Part shown: in pieces, positions 61,763-64,000 of the stretch
How positions within the stretch are numbered: the stretch's first letter is position 1
How the letters are laid out: each line of letters starts with the position of its first letter
Assembly: GCA_018402545.1 (NCBI GenBank)
Contig: JAGYIL010000001.1
Coordinates: 1,798,001-1,862,000, forward strand
Direction: 5' to 3'
Length of the DNA stretch: 64,000 nt
DNA from: Saccharospirillum sp.
GTDB taxonomy: Bacteria; Pseudomonadota; Gammaproteobacteria; Pseudomonadales; Natronospirillaceae
Program-made: the position numbers and the translations under genes
The notes under the pieces: model-generated
Told to the model about the DNA's origin: nothing
Databases searched by the model: none
What the model saw: only the letters and a program-made list of their open reading frames with translations

Positions 61763-63521
61763 GTTCGATTTGGAAAACCACCAGAATACCCCCCGCCGGG
61801 AGCTGATCAGACGGCTTTGGCATGGTTACTTGCGTAGCCATCTCGGCGTGTTACTGGTGGCGGCTGTGCTGGTGGTGATCGAGGGCAGTGCCCTGGGCCT
61901 GCTCAGTTATCTGGTGCAGCCGATGTTCGACCAGGTGTTCGTGCAAGGCAATGCCGACCAGGTGGTGTGGATCGCCCTGGCGATTTTTATCGTGTTCACG
62001 GCGCGCGCACTGGGTGGTTTTGGCCAGCGGGTTATAACCGTTACCGTGGGCTTGCGAGTGGTAACCGGCCTGCAAAAAGACATGCTTAGCCACCTGGTTC
62101 GGCTCGATTCGGGGTTCTTCGGCACCCATTCGCCCGGTGCGCTGATTGAACGGGTTCGTGGCGATACCCAGGCGCTAAAAAGCTTTGCCAGCACAGCGCT
62201 GATCAACCTCGGGCGGGATTCCATTTCGCTGATTGCCCTGTTAACCGTCGCCATGCTGGTCGACTGGCGCTGGACGTTGTTTGCCCTCTTTGGCCTGCCG
62301 TTGCTGTCGTTTCCCATTGCCTTGTTGCGCCGGCTTATTCTGAAGACTACGCGCAGTTCGCGTGAAGTGTCGTCGTTGCTGTCTATGCGTCTCGACGAAA
62401 TTTTTCACGGCATTAACGCCATTAAACAGAACAACCTGGAAGCGCACGAAGACGGCCGTTTCCAGAAGGAAACCGAGCGGTTTTTCAAATACCAGCGACG
62501 CTCTGAAATCGGCAAGGCGGCGATGCCGGCGATGATTGATCTGGTCGCTGGTTTTGGCTTTGTGGCGGTTGTGATTTATGGCGGGCATCAGATCATCGAG
62601 GGTGAAAAAACCATTGGTGAATTCATGAGTTTTTTCACCGCCATGGCGCTGATTTTTGACCCGCTGCGCCGGCTGAGCAACATCAGCGGTGCCTTCCAGG
62701 CGGCCAGTGCCAGCCTGGAGCGTATTTACAGCGTTCTGGATTTGAAAGCGAACATCGTTACACCACCGAACCCGGTGCCGGTGCCTGCGAATGTAGGCGA
62801 GCTGGACATCGTGATGGATCACCTCAACTTTGGCTATGCCGATAAATCGGTGTTGCACGATCTGAGCTTAATCGCCCCGGCCGGGAAAATGACGGCCCTG
62901 GTGGGTGCCTCGGGCGCGGGTAAAACCACGCTGTTCAACTTGTTAACCCGGCTGGTGGATCCGCAATCGGGCACTATTCGGCTGGGCGATGTGCCGATTA
63001 ACCAGTTGGATCTGATTGAACTGCGGCAGTTGTTCGCCGTGGTCAGTCAGGATTCAGCATTGTTCGATGAAAGCATCAAGCAGAACATTCTGCTGGGTAA
63101 ACTCGATGCCGATATGGCCAGCGTCGACAAGGCCGCCAAAGAGGCGCTGGTGGATGAGTACACCCGCCAGCTGGAAGCCGGGCTGGATACACTGGCTGGG
63201 CCGCGCGGTACGAACCTTTCGGGCGGTCAGCGCCAGCGCGTGGCCATTGCCCGGGCGCTGCTGCGCGATGCGCCAATTCTGCTGCTCGACGAAGCCACCT
63301 CAGCGCTCGATACCCGCACCGAAAAACTCATTCAGGAAACCCTCGAAGACCTTGCCAAGCGCAAAACCACCCTGGTGATCGCGCACCGGTTAAGCACGGT
63401 GATGAATGCCGATTTGATTCACGTGCTGGAAGAAGGGCGGGTGATTGAGAGTGGTACGCATGATGAGTTGCTGGCCAAACGTGGGGCGTATTTTAATTTG
63501 CATTCTACGTTTGAGGCGTGA
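61755..63521 (+). CDS. MsbA-like ABC exporter (fused permease and ATPase)
   Basis: 588 residues. Six membrane helices (to about 330) are followed by an ATPase: Walker A GASGAGKTT (about 383-391), signature LSGGQRQRVAIARAL, Walker B ILLLDEATSALD, H-loop VIAHRLS. The fold is that of lipid flippases of the MsbA group. In this operon it could move a lipid-linked core or capsule intermediate, or act as MsbA for lipid A-core. GTG start overlapping the phosphatase stop by 8 nt. Whether it is the genome's only MsbA cannot be told. Confidence 0.88.
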   Translation: MNEFDLENHQNTPRRELIRRLWHGYLRSHLGVLLVAAVLVVIEGSALGLLSYLVQPMFDQVFVQGNADQVVWIALAIFIVFTARALGGFGQRVITVTVGLRVVTGLQKDMLSHLVRLDSGFFGTHSPGALIERVRGDTQALKSFASTALINLGRDSISLIALLTVAMLVDWRWTLFALFGLPLLSFPIALLRRLILKTTRSSREVSSLLSMRLDEIFHGINAIKQNNLEAHEDGRFQKETERFFKYQRRSEIGKAAMPAMIDLVAGFGFVAVVIYGGHQIIEGEKTIGEFMSFFTAMALIFDPLRRLSNISGAFQAASASLERIYSVLDLKANIVTPPNPVPVPANVGELDIVMDHLNFGYADKSVLHDLSLIAPAGKMTALVGASGAGKTTLFNLLTRLVDPQSGTIRLGDVPINQLDLIELRQLFAVVSQDSALFDESIKQNILLGKLDADMASVDKAAKEALVDEYTRQLEAGLDTLAGPRGTNLSGGQRQRVAIARALLRDAPILLLDEATSALDTRTEKLIQETLEDLAKRKTTLVIAHRLSTVMNADLIHVLEEGRVIESGTHDELLAKRGAYFNLHSTFEA

Positions 63522-63527
63522 TCTTTC

Positions 63528-63647
63528 GTAGGAAGCCAGTCCTCTGGGTGACGGGGAGAATAACCAACCGGTGACGTTGGCCTTTTAGGAAGTGGTTCTA
63601 ATCACCGCTCAGGATGCTACCAGTCGCCCAGGGGACTGGCCTCCCAC
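63528..63647 (-). repeat. Palindromic repeat, copy 9 (first of a tandem array)
   Basis: Starts 7 nt after the ABC exporter stop. With copies 10-12 it has an exact 145-bp period, made of a 120-bp element and a 25-bp spacer of the type GGATGGTTGTTTCATCTTTT. Confidence 0.9.
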
Positions 63648-63672
63648 TGGTGGGATGGTTGTTTCATCTTTT

Positions 63673-63792
63673 GTGGGAAGCCAGTCCTCTGGGTGAAGGG
63701 GAGAGTAACCAACCGGTGACGTTGGCCTTTTAGGAAGTGGTTCTAATCACCGCTCAGGATGCTACCAGTCGCCCAGGGGACTGGCCTCCCAC
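63673..63792 (-). repeat. Palindromic repeat, copy 10
   Basis: Second unit of the 145-bp-period array, almost identical to copies 9 and 11, including the spacer. Confidence 0.9.
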
Positions 63793-63817
63793 TGGTGGGA
63801 TGGTTGTTTCATCTTTT

Positions 63818-63937
63818 GTGGGAAGCCAGTCCTCTGGGTGAAGGGGAGAATAACCAACCGGTGACGTTGGCCTTTTAGGAAGTGGTTCTAATCACCGCTC
63901 AGGATGCGACCAGTCGCCCAGGGGACTGGCCTCCCAC
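63818..63937 (-). repeat. Palindromic repeat, copy 11
   Basis: Third unit of the array, identical in layout and spacing. Confidence 0.9.
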
Positions 63938-63962
63938 TGGTGGGATGGTTGTTTCATCTTTT

Positions 63963-64000
63963 GTGGGAAGCCAGTCCTCTGGGTGACGGGGAGAATAACC
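63963..64000 (-). repeat. Palindromic repeat, copy 12 (cut by the window end)
   Basis: Fourth unit. The first 38 bp are present, showing that the array continues to the right. Confidence 0.85.

Overview
The window looks like chromosomal DNA of a marine-type gammaproteobacterium, possibly an Oceanospirillales relative. The supporting signs are an rnfABCD cluster in gammaproteobacterial order, an mrp/metG neighbourhood, an RfaH-type antiterminator with an ops element, and a large O-antigen/exopolysaccharide and LPS-core locus. The species cannot be fixed from the sequence alone. No tRNA, rRNA, CRISPR array or intact transposase was found.

Layout: (1) 1-7998 is core genome: rnfDCBA (minus; rnfD cut by the window edge), a DMT exporter, ugd and mrp, with three copies of a ~120-bp palindromic repeat. 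(2) 8071-33573 is a mosaic accessory region. A HEPN/MNT pair and manC separate mrp from metG. After metG come a Wzz-like protein, RfaH and a UDP-sugar epimerase. Then follows a run of small modules: a RHH/PIN pair, an XRE antitoxin whose RelE-like toxin is cut short, hipBA, a second HEPN/MNT pair, a higBA-like pair under a LexA-like box, and DUF433 with a broken DUF5615 toxin. Also here are two copies of a [SUMF1-like membrane protein / large LysM-like protein] pair and two near-identical beta-CASP metallohydrolase genes. Nearly every module boundary is marked by an array of 7-bp units of the form AGCTNNN. (3) 33173-47542 is the main polysaccharide operon: a strong sigma70-like promoter, an ops element, a 188-bp perfect heptamer array, a MarR-type EPS regulator, a frameshifted second manC, and then a strongly AT-rich block (wzx, pyruvyltransferase, wzy-like, glycosyltransferases, acetyltransferase). 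It ends with a reductase / phosphoglycosyltransferase / WbpM trio that probably starts the repeat unit on an N-acetyl-quinovosamine-type sugar. (4) 47589-63521 holds an O-antigen ligase and LPS-core genes: glycosyltransferases, a pyruvyltransferase, a WaaP-like kinase fused to a glycosidase-like domain, two paralogous HCx5R phosphatases, an ATP-grasp protein, a Stealth phosphotransferase, a YrbL-like kinase and an MsbA-like ABC exporter. An Rpn nuclease under a second LexA-like box and a brnTA pair are also present. (5) 63528-64000 is a 145-bp-period tandem array of the palindromic repeat that runs off the window.

How it fits together: Ugd, ManC and the epimerase supply sugar nucleotides. The PGT/WbpM/reductase trio starts the lipid-linked unit, glycosyltransferases and Wzx/Wzy/Wzz build it, and WaaL attaches it to a core decorated by the kinase, phosphatase and Stealth genes. 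RfaH at 14652 is well placed to control the long operon through the ops element at 33250. The signals most worth following up are the heptamer boundary arrays, the duplicated SUMF1-like/LysM-like pair, the ops/heptamer leader, the two SOS-like boxes and the kinase-glycosidase fusion.
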